Part shown: in pieces, positions 29,936 to 43,369 of the stretch
Layout: every line of letters begins with the position of its first letter
Numbering within the stretch: the first letter of the stretch is position 1
Assembly: GCF_964340395.1 (NCBI RefSeq)
Contig: NC_135549.1
Location: 3,232,501 to 3,296,500 of the forward strand
Reading direction: 5' to 3'
Source of the DNA: Glandiceps talaboti
Lineage: Eukaryota > Hemichordata > Enteropneusta > Spengelidae
Length of the DNA: 64,000 nt
Made by a program: the position numbers and the translations under genes
Notes under the pieces: generated by a model
Seen by the model: only the letters and a program-made list of their open reading frames with translations
Told to the model about the DNA's origin: nothing
Database searches by the model: none

Positions 29936-30446
29936 CATACGGACAGACACCTAAACACTACATCATGCCTACAACACTTGAACCAGTGGTTTTTTACTTT
30001 TAATTTTTGCTTAAGTTTGAGTGAAACACAGATAGGCAGACAGACAATTATATAGATGGACAAGACTCTTTATCATGTCTGTAGCATGAATGCACCTGTT
30101 TTAATCATAGACAGTGTCCAGTATCTATGATTTAATTCAACTGTGCTAAAAATAGCGTTTCCAAACAACCTCAAACAGACGTTAATCTTGATGCCATCGA
30201 AAATGAGGTGAGAAGTAGTCCATAAAAGATGCAATGATTTCATTACATCAATAAAACAACAACCTTTCATTTTAGGCTGAGTCAAAGCATTTTCTCACAC
30301 CACGAACACGGTTTTTTCACCCAAAACGCACATCTCAGATGCGATCATTTTCATTTGAAAAAAATCCATCTACACGCCCTTAGTAATGTCCCTACCAAAT
30401 ACCAAGCCAATCGGTCTGGCGGTTTTTGGACTTTAAGTCGTTTAAG

Positions 30447-30500
30447 CACATACACACATACATACATACATACATACATACATACATACATACATACATT
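30447..30500. repeat. (CATA)n microsatellite inside family C
   Basis: About 12 units just before the right end of the element. Confidence 0.95.
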
Positions 30501-30542
30501 TCACCATGCCTATAGCACTACTGAACCTCAGTTCAGTTGTGC

Positions 30543-30765
30543 TAATGAGAGGAGACTGTTACACTGTAAACGTTGTAGTCTGAGTTGGATAGTATAATGA
30601 GAGGAGACTGTTACACTGTAAGAGTTGTAGTCTGCCTCTGATGATAAAACTGACCATGCTATCTTTTAAGTTTGAGAGAAAATAGTTTGAAAGGTTGTAA
30701 TCAACCTCTGCGGCTTCGCGTGCAATTCGGCCTTGTGACTGTTTTTGTTTTTGTTTTTGTTTCCA
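30543..30765 (-). pseudogene. LINE remnant, upstream part of the 28430-28945 fragment
   Basis: The minus strand reads AREAAEVDYNLSNYFLSNL, then DSMVSFIIRGRLQLLQCNSL and LSLYYPTQ. The last part repeats the start of the 28.9 kb fragment (RLQLLQCNSLRSLYYPTQ). A unit of about 53 bp is tandemly repeated here (30543-30595 and 30596-30640) and again at 28881-28932. Family C therefore landed inside a tandem duplication within the LINE. This part corresponds to the stretch before the CCHC knuckle. Confidence 0.6.
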
Positions 30766-30854
30766 ATACGCAGCAAAATTAACCAAGATGACTTTGTTTA
30801 AACGGTGAATATACAACCTTTGAATTTGCAGTTGAAGCTTATCGTTATCGATTC

Positions 30855-30857
<3 letters not shown>

Positions 30858-30885
<28 letters not shown>

Positions 30886-31119
30886 CATACATACATACAT
30901 ACATACATACATACACACACATACATACATACATACATACATACATACATACATACATACATACATACATACATACATACATACAATACATAGATACACA
31001 CATACACACATACATACATACATACATACACACATACATACATACATACATACATACATACATACATACATACACACACATTCATACATACATACATATA
31101 TACATACATACATACATAC
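30858..31119. repeat. (CATA)n array with CACA interruptions
   Basis: About 65 tetranucleotide units. The long MYVC-type frames of the minus strand come from it. Confidence 0.98.
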
Positions 31120-31566
31120 GTGTACTAGTACACTGTAACGGATATGTAGTGAATTGTTGTCTCCTTGTCGAATTGAACCGCGACATTGGTTAGCAATCCT
31201 ACTTTGCTATACTTATATTGATTCTGATGCGTTTACTTGTCTTATTTTTTTATTTGAGTTATTTTTTGTTGTTTGTAAAACAAACAGATTGCCTAGAATG
31301 AGATTCTCACGTAATATAATAAAAGAGTGAATGGAGTACGAACTCGACTAATTGCTCGACAACTATTTCCCGTTTTCTCCTTTTCCTATTGTTTTCTTTA
31401 TTGTAAATATACGTCTAGTTATATTTTCTTTACAATTCTGGGAATAAAGTATTATTATCATTCTGTACAATTCACTACTTTTTGTAAACAAAACAAACAA
31501 AAAAACAAAAAAACAAACACACAGACACACAAACAAACAAACAAACAAACACACACACACACACAA

Positions 31567-31598
<32 letters not shown>

Positions 31599-33080
31599 GC
31601 GTACACTTTTGCGTACCACATTCTTTCGATCTAGAGACACAGCTGCTAGTGACATGCACTGTAAAGTTGTAGTGAGTGCACAAATACGTTTGATTAGTTT
31701 TCTACCTCAGGCTTAGAAAATGGAGATTAACGCAATTACGTATCAGCTTCAACGTATTGCCATGACTACAATCACGAATAGTTAAAATTTGCTAACCTGT
31801 ACGCAAATAGTGAAGATGTCTTTTGTGTGATGACCCTCACGCCTTGCCAAGAGAAATTCTTCAGGGACACGTGTTTTTATTCTATGATAATGACTATTTT
31901 TTCCAACCGAAACACAATGTTGATTGATTAACCAAAAGACTGTCAACAAGTATATTTCAAGGTTACATGTTGCATTATCTGAAATAATGGTTAAGCTTTA
32001 CCACACACAGAGAAGCCATTTAATATCGTAGACACATGAAGGAATAACGGGTAATAGCTAAATGATAGGCACATTTTCAGTAAAGTGTAACAGGTAGATG
32101 TAATGATAAACATATCATCTCTTAACGCTTATGGATAGGGATCAAGAAACGCATTTTGTTGCCTTGTGGTCGTATCAGATTAGATGTGACTATTTTTATT
32201 GATTCCATCAACAGTGATGTTTTCTACCCACTGACTTGAGATAGTCAAATGTTAGACCGACAAAGAGCACTCTTATTTTATTAGATTATTAGAACCGCTT
32301 TTCAGAGGCTTCTGTCTGATTGTTATATTCAATTGCAAAGCGACCGAATGTTAATGTGTGTATCGCCAGGTTAGCTTAGTCTATGTCTAAATCCGATTTC
32401 AAAATGTTCCTGTCACATATGTACACTTGAACCAGAAAGTACATTGGATTATTAAACTCTTTGATCAAACCGATAAAATGACTTGCATTCAGATTAATTG
32501 AGATATTGAATAACTACAGCGGCCTCTTTGATCAGCACAATTCAAGGTTTAGGCTTTTTGCCCTGTGCTATGCAGATGTTTGGAATCGAGACATTTTCAT
32601 TAGGTTTTAAATTCGTAAAGTTTGAGTTTTATATATAAAGGCTAAATGGTAATTGTTATGCCCATCCCGGTGCAGGGTGTTCCACTACTACTATCAGACG
32701 AAGGACATTCAGAAGACTTTAAATCAGCAATCAGAAATGTTAGACTAAATTGAGATGTTGCCTATGTTTATATTATGATTGCATATACATTTACCTCGGG
32801 CGAAATCACTAAGACAGAAAACAACTAAGTCATTTGCAGTGAAACATGCACTTAAGTATGAAAAATTGATCGCATCTATAATACACATTTGTTCATGGTT
32901 GGTCAGGCAGCAGAGTGGTACGTTAATAGGTTTCCATGCAATAAGATGATTAATAGAGGCAAGCTATTAAAACACAGTGACTGTATATATTATATGAGGA
33001 CTTCATATCATATACAAGTTAAATGGTCACTCTCTCACACACAACTCTGTTGCACACATATAGATAAGGAGAGAAAATTA
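31120..33080. other. Non-coding DNA with one compound microsatellite
   Basis: No supported gene. At 31490-31598 it has (CAAA)/(CACA)/(CAGA) blocks. The remainder is AT-rich and featureless. Confidence 0.5.
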
Positions 33081-33222
33081 AGCAATAACCCCCGCCGAAG
33101 GCGGGTATACACGAGATTTTGGTACAATTCGCGACATATAGCACGAGCCGAATGGCGAGTGATATATGGAGCGAATTGTACCAAATTCGAGTGTATACCC
33201 GCCTTCGGAGGGGGTTATTGCT
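33081..33222. mobile_element. Foldback element, 142 bp
   Basis: Ends AGCAATAACCCCC and GGGGGTTATTGCT are inverted. The arms continue inwards with CGCCGAAGGCGGGTATACAC and TTTGGTACAATTCGC matched on the other side. Almost the whole unit folds into one hairpin, with a short GAATGGC-like loop. It is GC-rich against AT-rich flanks. A miniature inverted-repeat transposable element is the likely nature. Confidence 0.75.
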
Positions 33223-33706
33223 ATTATATTATATCAAAATATGTGTCTATTTCTTCTAAATGTGATTCTGTGGTTATTTATATGCCTGAAAAGGCGAATT
33301 CGCATATTTTGATGAGTGGATACGTTCATATCGCCAACACACACACTGCATGAACACAAACCATACACTACACATTGCATTGCATTGATAAATTACTTTA
33401 TTTACATCATATTAATGCATAACGAAAACGCGTTGAAAGCTAGCAACGAAGAAAACGGGGCAAGGGGTCAAAGAAAGTAACAATTTTGTTTGGATATTTA
33501 CATAAGAACAATACAATCTTGTACACTGCTAAAAATAAATGTCCCGGCGTTGAATCAGTGGAATCGGAGAAAGCTCCAGACAGTAAATCAGAGACGCGAC
33601 GTTACACAGTCTACTTTAATTTAATGGTTAACAAATTGAACATTGACTGAACCTGAAAATGTACAGTTTTGAAATAATCCTGACGCACTTGACTGATGGT
33701 TAAAAG

Positions 33707-33901
33707 TTAAATTGGTGTTGCTTGATTCAACGAGAGCAGGACGCTGACGGCTCGCATGGGAGAACTTTGTACCTTATCAGCCATGGCCAGTGATGTTGAA
33801 GCCACTGATCGATCGTTACTTTCGATCGCAAGGTCATCAGTGGAATTATTTGGACTACTGTAACCCAAACTATTGGACAGGATACCTGACATACCTTTAC
33901 T
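33707..33901 (-). CDS. Possible terminal coding exon, unknown serine-rich protein
   Basis: After a CTTCCTCAG acceptor (33904-33902) the minus strand reads 64 codons to TAA at 33709-33707. The peptide is Ser/Asn-rich and hydrophilic, with pieces such as SLGYSSPNNSTDDLAIESND and MRAVSVLLSLNQATPI. The open frame extends upstream to an ATG at 33967. An AATAAA signal lies on the same strand at about 33411-33406, 300 nt downstream, so a last exon with 3' UTR is possible. Against this, a strong donor-like AAG/GTATGT follows the acceptor after 7 bases, no domain is recognised and no upstream exon was found. Treat as a candidate only. Confidence 0.25.
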   Translation of the reverse strand, partial: SKGMSGILSNSLGYSSPNNSTDDLAIESNDRSVASTSLAMADKVQSSPMRAVSVLLSLNQATPI

Positions 33902-33977
33902 CTGAGGAAGTGTTAACTTATTGGTATAAGAACGAACACTAGCTTCATTTTTGTGAGTACTATTCATATGCTAGTTT

Positions 33978-34026
33978 AGGGGCCCATTTTACCACTGCCA
34001 GCCGTGGTAAAATGGGATTTTACCAC
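33978..34026. repeat. Hairpin CCCATTTTACCAC / GTGGTAAAATGGG
   Basis: Two 13-bp inverted arms with an 8-bp loop, followed by another TTTTACCAC copy. It may be the tip of a foldback element. Confidence 0.7.
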
Positions 34027-35254
34027 AGTTATTATCCAATCAGAATGGCGCATAGTAGCATGATATAATATAATACGCATTTTTCTTATTGTTTGATTGG
34101 GCTGTGAATTACTACTTGGTGAATGTAGTAGTTGCCGCATAGATGAATGTTCCATCTACCAAGGAAATAGCTAGTAAATCCCCAAAGGTGGAGCACGTTT
34201 GTATTAGTCAATCCAAATGGTGCAGGCACGTTTGTAGTTATTTGACAATAATTATGACCACCCTCTGTACACGATATATTCTATATTCAAATGACTCTCC
34301 TTATATATGAAATAGACTTCATTATTATTTCATCCCTCTATAATTTGCCTTTACTCATCTCTACATATCAAGTATAAAAGCAGTAGGGACGGTAGCCCTT
34401 GATATCATAATAATATGTCACTCAATTTCTTCGACGTAAATACACATATATTGGTACAAGTGGAATCTAGGGGTTTGTATGACTACTTACCATATGAGTA
34501 GTTTTCTTTGAATACTGAACAGAACAGGAATCTCTGAGAAAAAATATTTACATAATATCGAGTCAGAGAAATTGATGTTATTGGGTGGACACTATGTATT
34601 GCAGTTTTGAGTTTTGTACTATGTGGTCGTCATGCACATCTGTATATGTCGCAAAACAAGGTATGGTTCATATGTCCCACATTATATGTCACCTTTGTGC
34701 AGGGTTTGAATAAAATCGGATATTGCATGTCAGAGAAATGACGTGTAGCCTAATACACCAATTTGGATGTTTTTGAGTTACCAGTTTTTGAGATAGGGAT
34801 GATTATTAAATTCGTTCAATGTAACCACTTATGAAATGACACTAGTTTATCATTAAATCAAGTCCTTGCTATATGGAAACCTTATTTTGAAAAATGTATT
34901 GACATATTGTTTTATCCACATACACTGACAACCTCGCACACCTCTGCAACAGTCACATACCCAGGACAGGAATATATATAGATTTAGATATAGATATACC
35001 AGCCCTATGGAATTGAAATGCCTGCACCAGCTATGTGTAAAATATTGCTGTAACAGCTATGGCGATTACTTTTTCATGAAACTTGTGCACGCTAACACAC
35101 TTTACTTTGCATATTGTTTAACAAATTTTACCTTTTCTAAAAACAGTTGAATTATTAAAATGAACTGATGTATACTAAATACATTGTTTAACACATTTCT
35201 TTGTGAGATATTTATGCCGTACTTTGCATAATTAGGGTACATGTTTGATTGACA
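34027..35254. other. Non-coding DNA with a family A tail fragment
   Basis: No gene. At about 34560-34760 the words GGGTGGACACTATGTATTG, TTTGAGTTxTG, CACATTATATGTCACCTTTGTGCAGG and ATCGGATATTGCATGT match the terminal part of family A. Confidence 0.5.
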
Positions 35255-35297
35255 ATCACACACACACACACACACACACGCACGCGCACGCACGGAC

Positions 35298-35338
<41 letters not shown>

Positions 35339-35342
35339 CACA
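35255..35342. repeat. (CA)n array with CACG/GGAC interruptions
   Basis: CA-rich tract with a CGCACGCGCACGCACGGACGG centre between two pure CA parts. Confidence 0.95.
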
Positions 35343-36319
35343 GAGACACAACGAGCATCCCGCCAGAGTCTAAAATATGGGAAACACTTAAGCTTCCCTT
35401 CAGGAGTAAAAACTTGAAATAAGTCAATATAATAAATTCAAACCATGCATACTGCTGATTGCATGGCGTATTCGCCGGAAGGAAAGTACAATATTTTGTA
35501 TTGAGTCTGTTACTAGTATCTAGGTCGAGTTTACGTTTGACTATTATACTTCCCATACTTTAGCACATTGGCCCTAAGACGAGAATACATGCGTTACCAG
35601 CGTTTCAGTTCAACCAAATACATTCCCTTTTTTTTTACATATTATATAAATTACACAAACATTTCAATAAAGATAGTGAAATTCAAAATTACGTAGCTAA
35701 GTTTACAATGTACGAAGCCAACTTGTATGATGTGCCACTAAAACATCATGTGAACGAAAGCCAGAAAAATATTGATACTCCATTCAAATATAAAAGTGGT
35801 TCGTGAGTATTTTCAAACTCATCTTTTCAATATTGTTTGTCACCATCGATGGCCTTGAAAGTAATACACCTTTACACTCTCGCAATTTTCATTGTGTAAT
35901 ATCTTCTCATATATCTCATCGATACCCACGTTTACGTTAGAATACATACTTATTTCCATTTTAAGATTCATAATAATGTCAAAAGGTGAGTATAGCATTA
36001 TAATTGCGTGAAAACCATTGGTTCCAAGTAGATAATACATGTGAGTAGGATAGAAAAGCATGAATCATTGAAAAGATTATTAAGCGTTTCCCTATAAATC
36101 GAATGATGTGCAAACCATCATTACCTTGAGATGGATCAGCGACTTCTAAGTAATCTTTTTATCGTAACCTTCTAAAGAGCGGAAAGATAAATGAACCCAA
36201 TCACTATGGGATTCTATAAGAATGCAAATAATATGCATTTTTGTGTATTTTTATGATTATAAAAGAAAAGGCATGGTTGTTATGATTGTTTCCATGTTTC
36301 CATGTGTATGCTTATATAT
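35343..36319. other. Non-coding DNA, nothing recognised
   Basis: No supported gene or element. Confidence 0.5.
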
Positions 36320-36357
36320 ATATGTGTGTGTGTGTGTGTGCATATAATTATAGACCA

Positions 36358-36367
36358 TATACGTAGA

Positions 36368-36457
<90 letters not shown>

Positions 36458-36467
36458 TCTACGTATA
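36358..36467. repeat. Palindrome with (TA)n core
   Basis: TATACGTAGACCA (36358-36370) and TGGTCTACGTATA (36455-36467) flank an 84-bp (TA)n tract, so the whole 110 bp is self-complementary. More TAGACC/GGTCTA words follow to 36512. A (GT)n tract precedes at about 36323-36340. Confidence 0.95.
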
Positions 36468-36512
36468 TTTATACCTTATAAATAGACCCTAGGGTCTATA
36501 TAGGGTCTATAG

Positions 36513-37589
<1,077 letters not shown>

Positions 37590-37599
37590 TAATAGTTGT

Positions 37600-37602
37600 G
37601 TA

Positions 37603-37690
<88 letters not shown>
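37600..37690. repeat. (TA)n microsatellite
   Basis: Right border of the module, with one TT interruption near its start. Confidence 0.97.
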
Positions 37691-37692
<2 letters not shown>

Positions 37693-37712
37693 CTAAATGA
37701 GTTTTATACTAG

Positions 37713-37750
37713 TTATGGTATGTTATGTTATGTTATGTTATGTTATGTTA
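37713..37750. repeat. (TTATG)n pentanucleotide repeat
   Basis: About 7 units. Confidence 0.95.
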
Positions 37751-37800
37751 ATGTGGGACGATTGAAGACTACGTCCTCGTGTCTGTCAACCCACGTTGCT

Positions 37801-38370
37801 TCGGCCACAACCACATTTGTATGGATTCATCTCTTGGCGGTGACAAAAACAGACTAACTAATAGAGAAGCACATCCATTACTTGATTACCGCTCTAAGTT
37901 ACACATATAATGACATGAACTACGTTAAACATTGACAATGAACTAAAAGTCATACATCCCCTTCTTGGAATCTTCATATATTTCCAAGACACAGCCTAAC
38001 ACAACACAGCCTATTACAGGCAAGCATAATTACTTTGAACTTATTAAGGTTAACTGATTATCCTTAAGCGTTCTAGAAAATTGGATTAGTCAGACCTTTG
38101 CCTCCAATATCGGCTTTGAATATAGTTGTGTTCCTTGTGCATCTATGTAAACAATGCAGTAATGTGTATGTGACCATCATGCTTTATCGAAACGATTATA
38201 GACTAGTAGGCATCCGCCTTACAGCAATTTAATTGATATCTTTTCGTTACACCTATATAACACTAAAATTCACCAGGGTCTGTAGTCAAAAATGAAAATG
38301 GCTTCTCTATTAGTTAGTCTGTTTTTGTCACCGCCAAGAGATGAATCCATACAAATGTGGTTGTGGCCGA
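37801..38370. mobile_element. 570-bp element or inversion with perfect 70-bp inverted ends
   Basis: 37801-37870 and 38301-38370 are exact reverse complements over 70 bases. The outer ends read TCGGCCACAACCAC and the inner ends GAGAAGC. The 430 bp between holds no ORF. A perfect match over 70 bp implies recent activity or gene conversion. A non-autonomous DNA transposon is likely, but no target-site duplication was recognised. Confidence 0.7.
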
Positions 38371-41300
38371 TGATTTTCCTGCATTCAAACTGCTAATCTA
38401 TATTCGTAAGAAACATTAACTATTAAATTCAAACCGATTTATAGCATCTTGTCTTTTGAGTTGATATCCAATAGCCAGACAGAAACACTGCAATGGAGAA
38501 TTTCGGGTTCCAATGGCTATTCAAAGTTCGCACTCCTTTGGTTATCGATAGGTACAAGGATGTTCATTAATATGGAAATATTATAGTATGAGATATATAC
38601 ATTCCAAACTAAGAGTTCATCTTAATTTGCATAACGCATCTTGGTTCCATAAAAAAGACTGCTCCTCTTTCTATAACCATATCAGGTATACGTGATTGGA
38701 TTGCAGTTCAAATTCATTGTTCTCAATGTTAGATCAATAAAGTTAATCTAGCCATTAATGCGTTATTTTCTAGATTTAAGAAGACCATGTAGTACCTAAT
38801 GTACCCTATAGAAGGTCAGGGACGATTGTAATGACAAGTAACTCACAAATAACAACCTACATCATTCAACATTCGCCCATAGTTTGGAAGAGTTGTTTAT
38901 ATTATTTTTTGAAAAACAGAGTAACAGCTCGAAGGATTACTCTTCTCCAGATATGAACTCTCTTGAGATAGGGGAGGGGGGGGGTGTCCGTTAGTCTGAA
39001 ATGACAATAAACTGTCTATACATTCGCAGAGCATTTATAATTACAAAGGGAATGTCTAGTAATTACAAAGTTTAACGGGAGATGAACTGAGTTTTGAGGC
39101 GTAATGTTTGGTACTTATTGTAATGGAAATGTTTTGTAAGGCTAACTCTGCACGTTGGGAACATCACAAACACCCTGGATTCGTGTCGCACGGACTGGTA
39201 AAGGATCTTCATAGGGTTTCTCTGAATGTTTGCCCTACGATCAGACTTTGATGCCACAAGTCATCCTAATGAGAACCAATCTATATAAATCAGTCATACA
39301 CGTCTAAAATTAAACTGCAACTTATACAATGTGTTCAAACTCATCAGAAACTATACACTACCTTGAGCTCTTCTACCAACGCTCAATTTCAACAACAAAA
39401 GTCCATCTAGCAACGGGCATGTGAAAAACACATGTCTCATGTTTGTTATCACATGACCCCAAAAGTCAATTATGATTGGCTAATATGTGAAAAATTACAC
39501 CATTCTTACAAACACACAGCAAAGCCATGGTGGAAACCCAAAAACAGGTGCCTTACTGTTAATAGGATAAAACCTATTTTTGGTACTAAATCACGAATAT
39601 TCTGCGCATGTTCCCATGACCTAATTGCAGCACACTGACATGAAACATGGTTGTTACATTAATATCATTCGAATATAAAAAAACATAGACAGCAGAACGC
39701 AATGCTATACTTGAGGAGAAAGAAGAAATCTAACTTCCTGATTTCCTGGTCCAATAATTTCTATCTACAGTTTAATCCTGACACCAGCATGTAAATTTGC
39801 TCTAAACCACTACATTTAAAATAATACATAAATCTTCTCATAATATAAATTTAATGCTATCCCAGTGGAACAAGTTTTTATGGTCGAGGAGAGACACGTA
39901 TTTATCTGTTGCTATTTTCAGAGATGAATTACCTCACCTAAAGCCAATTTCACGTGTTTTTTGATACAGAATCAAATTCAGAGTGGTGACAAAAAGGCAC
40001 CAAATTGTATATTTACTGATTTATGAGGTTCACCGTTTGATTCATTTTCATCATTTCCTTATCATTGTCATTTCACTTGCCAATCCCCAATTTCATGCTA
40101 AAATGTGACCCCGTGTTTTTCAGTCAAAATATGTATGATCTTCTTCGCCTCGATTTCGTTGACCACCAATTTAAAAAGGACAAAATTTTACATTTCTGGT
40201 TAAACCCATCAAGTAAGTATAACGGGCGAGATAAATAGTTCAATGTACACTAGGTGTGAAGAGGTGTATGAAACTAAATTCTTTTACAATGTATTTTGGG
40301 GTGGGGTGGGGGGTGGGGGTTGGTGGAGGTGGGTAGAGCCATATTAGTTCTCCTCCTACAAAAACAATTAATTAATGGATCTGTTTTGTACCCCTAAATA
40401 CAAATATTTCTAAACAAAAATTGAAGAATGTTCACTATAGTAAATGCATGAGACTAAAATAAAGTAAAGTGTCAACAAATCAAAAGAACTATTTTTTCCT
40501 AACTACATACTGGCTTTGCATTCATAGCAATATATACTTCTACATACTGATTTGTACTGTCTGAAACAATTTTCAATTTAACCCAATGTAGTTAGAAGGG
40601 GTGAGTCCCGAGGCCCAACTAAAAGAATGTAGTTATCTATATCTTACATTGAACTATTGATCCCGCCCCCAAGTATATTTGCGTTCCGATGGTAGTTTGA
40701 TATTAGAGAGCATTTGAATGTCAGATGTGTTTACTCTCCATAGGCTTGACATTCATAGTGAGGGGTAAACCAAGAGGTGAGGTGTAGGCGTTGTGTCAAA
40801 CCTCAACCAATCTGCAGCTTTAATAGATGCTGTCTTCTTATACATTTGTGACCATTTGCTCATGATATTGTATCGTACACCGTGAATGTTACTATATCAC
40901 TGTAAGTAAACATATTTATTGAATTTTGGGTCCGCATCCAAAATAGCACCTTCAACGGTGATACCGATTTCAACTTGGTTTTTTTTTATTGCTTATGGAG
41001 AATATCAACCACTGATTTACATGCACAATGTCTAATTATTGGTATTTTAACAATTTTTGTGATCGTCTGATAGAAAAATGATACTCCAGTTACAACTAGT
41101 ATAGTTTTAACATGGTAACAAATTTTAAAAATCGAGCTTTCGCTTCATTTAAACTTGCCACCACACTACCTTCAGGTAATATTAACAGGTACAATGCCTT
41201 TTTATAATTGATTGACCAATTTTTAGGCACATCTTTTGGTTATTTGATCAATAAAATGACGCACTTGCAACTTGTGCAGATTTAAGATTATCTTTGAGTG

Positions 41301-42600
41301 TTTCGCAAAAGCAGAGTGACTACTTAGTTTCAATTAGCAAGCACCATGTCTTTTGTGTCTCACACAATATTTTTTGTTTTAAATTGCATAAAACGAAATA
41401 AAGACACTGATAGCGTGCAAGCATGTACAAATGAGACATTTTCTCCAATCATGAACACAATTCAACATCACTGTGGGATGCAAGAAGGACGATTCAAACA
41501 TTAAACTGCTTATTTGTGTTTCCAGTGAGATAAATGAAACATTTCATGTGCGTGTGAGCTGTCAGTGCGTAGCCTATATTTTGTTTGTGTAATTCGTGAA
41601 AAACATCATCTTGTGGGATGGAAAAAACATCATGCCGCCTACTTTTTTTTATATAGGTTTTCAGGTTTGGTAGTAGCTATGAATTAGAGTTATTTCGTTG
41701 AGACCATTACTCGTCAAAAGCAACCATGTTCATGTCACGATTAGCGCTGAATGAATCTACTGGTGAATGCAGACGAAATACAGTGACATTAATTTTACTT
41801 ATTATTCAAGAATTGGTTCCAATTTTGCAACTTTAAGTAATTTTCTAATCTTACATGTATCATGTTCACCAATATCATGTTCACCACCTTGTGGTTTGGT
41901 GAGTACTGATGATAGTTCATTTTATCAGATGTGAGAGGCAAGCATTTGAACACAGAAAAAACCTAGCATTGCCAGTCTATTTCTATTCTGGTCCACAGTC
42001 TGTTTTTTCCTTGGGGCTCTTTCGTGTAATCATTCTGATTTTTATTCCTAGATAAAACGAATATGATCCAGATTTTAAAGTTCGTGACGAGAATTGCTTG
42101 ATGTTTTCTGGCTGATAAACAATTAAATGTTTGTTGCAAAAATTCCATTGAACGACAAAATAGTTATCACAGACTTCACTTACGGTCGGTTAAGTTCTAT
42201 CCACACACACACACACATCCATGACATGTAGGGTTGTTGACGATCGAGTACAAAGTCTCGTGAGGAATGAGAGTACGGGAAGTACCACACTGTTAACATG
42301 GAAGAAACGTAAACTCGCGATAACTTGTTGCCATTGGCGGTCATTGGCTGTTCACATGGCCTAGTTGCTGGATATCAATCGCACTGCCTGTCGTCTTTCG
42401 ATGGCCTTCTTCACAAAAGTAAAATGGTCGCAAAACTACTGATCGAAGTAGTATCAACACTTCATTTTGTGGTTACTAAAGTCGATAGTCTACCAACATT
42501 TCATTTGCATAATTCTAGTTACAGTCAGAACCTTTCGTTGATGTAAATGTGTATTGTAAAATAAATGTGTCCGTATGGTAGTAATGAAGCATCATTTTTA
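38371..42600. other. Non-coding DNA
   Basis: 4.2 kb without a supported gene. A G-rich stretch with G-quadruplex potential lies at about 40299-40334. The rest is AT-rich and unremarkable. Confidence 0.5.
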
Positions 42601-43369
42601 CCTCCCGTAAGGGTACGGGAGGTATTAAAAGGGGGTGTCTGTGTGTGTGTGTCTGTGTGTGTGTGTGTGTGTGTGTCTTTATGTATGTATGTATGTATGT
42701 ATGTATGTATGTATGTATATATGTATGTGTGTATGTGTGTATGTATGTATGTCCGTCTGTGTGTGTGTCTGTCTGTCTATGTCATCATTTTCGTAAACAC
42801 GGCTGGCTCAATTATACTGAAATTTGGTGTATATAATGTTTGGGATAATGGCTAGACCCGATTAGTTTTTGAGCTCAATCTGTTCATGTTAATTAGGGAT
42901 CTTTGCATATCAATGAAATCAACTAATTAAGCAATATCTTAAGCCTGCATACTTCAATTTCAATATAGTTTAGTACATACGTTAACCATTAGAAAACGCA
43001 TATGTCCTATCAAGTTTGTTGAGGTACCTTACAGTGTTAATGAATAATTTGCATAATTAATTATTTTAGGTAACTAGGCTATATCTTAAAAATGCACACT
43101 TCAAATTTCATATAATATGGTACATATATCAACTACAATAATACGCACCTGTTCTATGAAGTTTTGTTGCTGCAACTCTTACCTTTAATGAGTATTTTGA
43201 ATAATGAACGATATTCAGTAATGAAGCAGTATCATGCACTTCAAATTCCGTATAATTTTGAATATACATCAACCTAAGAAAGCACACTTGTTTAAAAAAA
43301 ACCTGTTACCTTAGTTTTTTATTAGTTTTAATGACCAATTTGCATAATTAGTGATTCCCTTATGGGAGG
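42601..43369 (+). mobile_element. Family B element, most complete copy
   Basis: CCTCCCGTAAGGG (42601-42613) and CCCTTATGGGAGG (43357-43369) are inverted ends with one mismatch. The left end itself folds, CCTCCCGTA against TACGGGAGG. A (GT)n/(GTAT)n tract follows (42640-42780), then TCATCATTTTCGTAAACACGG. Then come four to five units of about 120 bp with TTTGCATAATTAAT, TTCAGTAATxAxGCxxTAT and TAATTTGGTACATAC-like words. No ORF beyond microsatellite artefacts. Confidence 0.65.

Larger units (their letters stand above)
28954..30544. mobile_element. Family C element with 11-bp inverted ends, inserted in the LINE remnant
   Basis: TAGCACAACTG at 28954-28964 and CAGTTGTGCTA at 30534-30544 are exact inverted ends. 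The first part holds two to three units with TTTGGCTGTTGCTA, GTTGTTGCTAGGCATATTTGC and CATTCACT. The middle holds repeated AATTTGCATATC, GGATCATCATGTCATGAACA and CAAATTTCAG units. Two microsatellites (29883-29935 and 30447-30500) each follow a TTTAAGxC-type stretch. There is no ORF, so it is non-autonomous. Both flanks are pieces of the same LINE. Confidence 0.65.

Noticed and set aside
30559-31113. 184-codon minus-strand frame
   Set aside because: The N-terminal part is the (CATA)n array. Only its last 70 codons have meaning, as a LINE remnant listed separately.
32889-33353. 154-codon plus-strand frame
   Set aside because: It runs through the foldback element at 33081-33222; no domain and no splice support.
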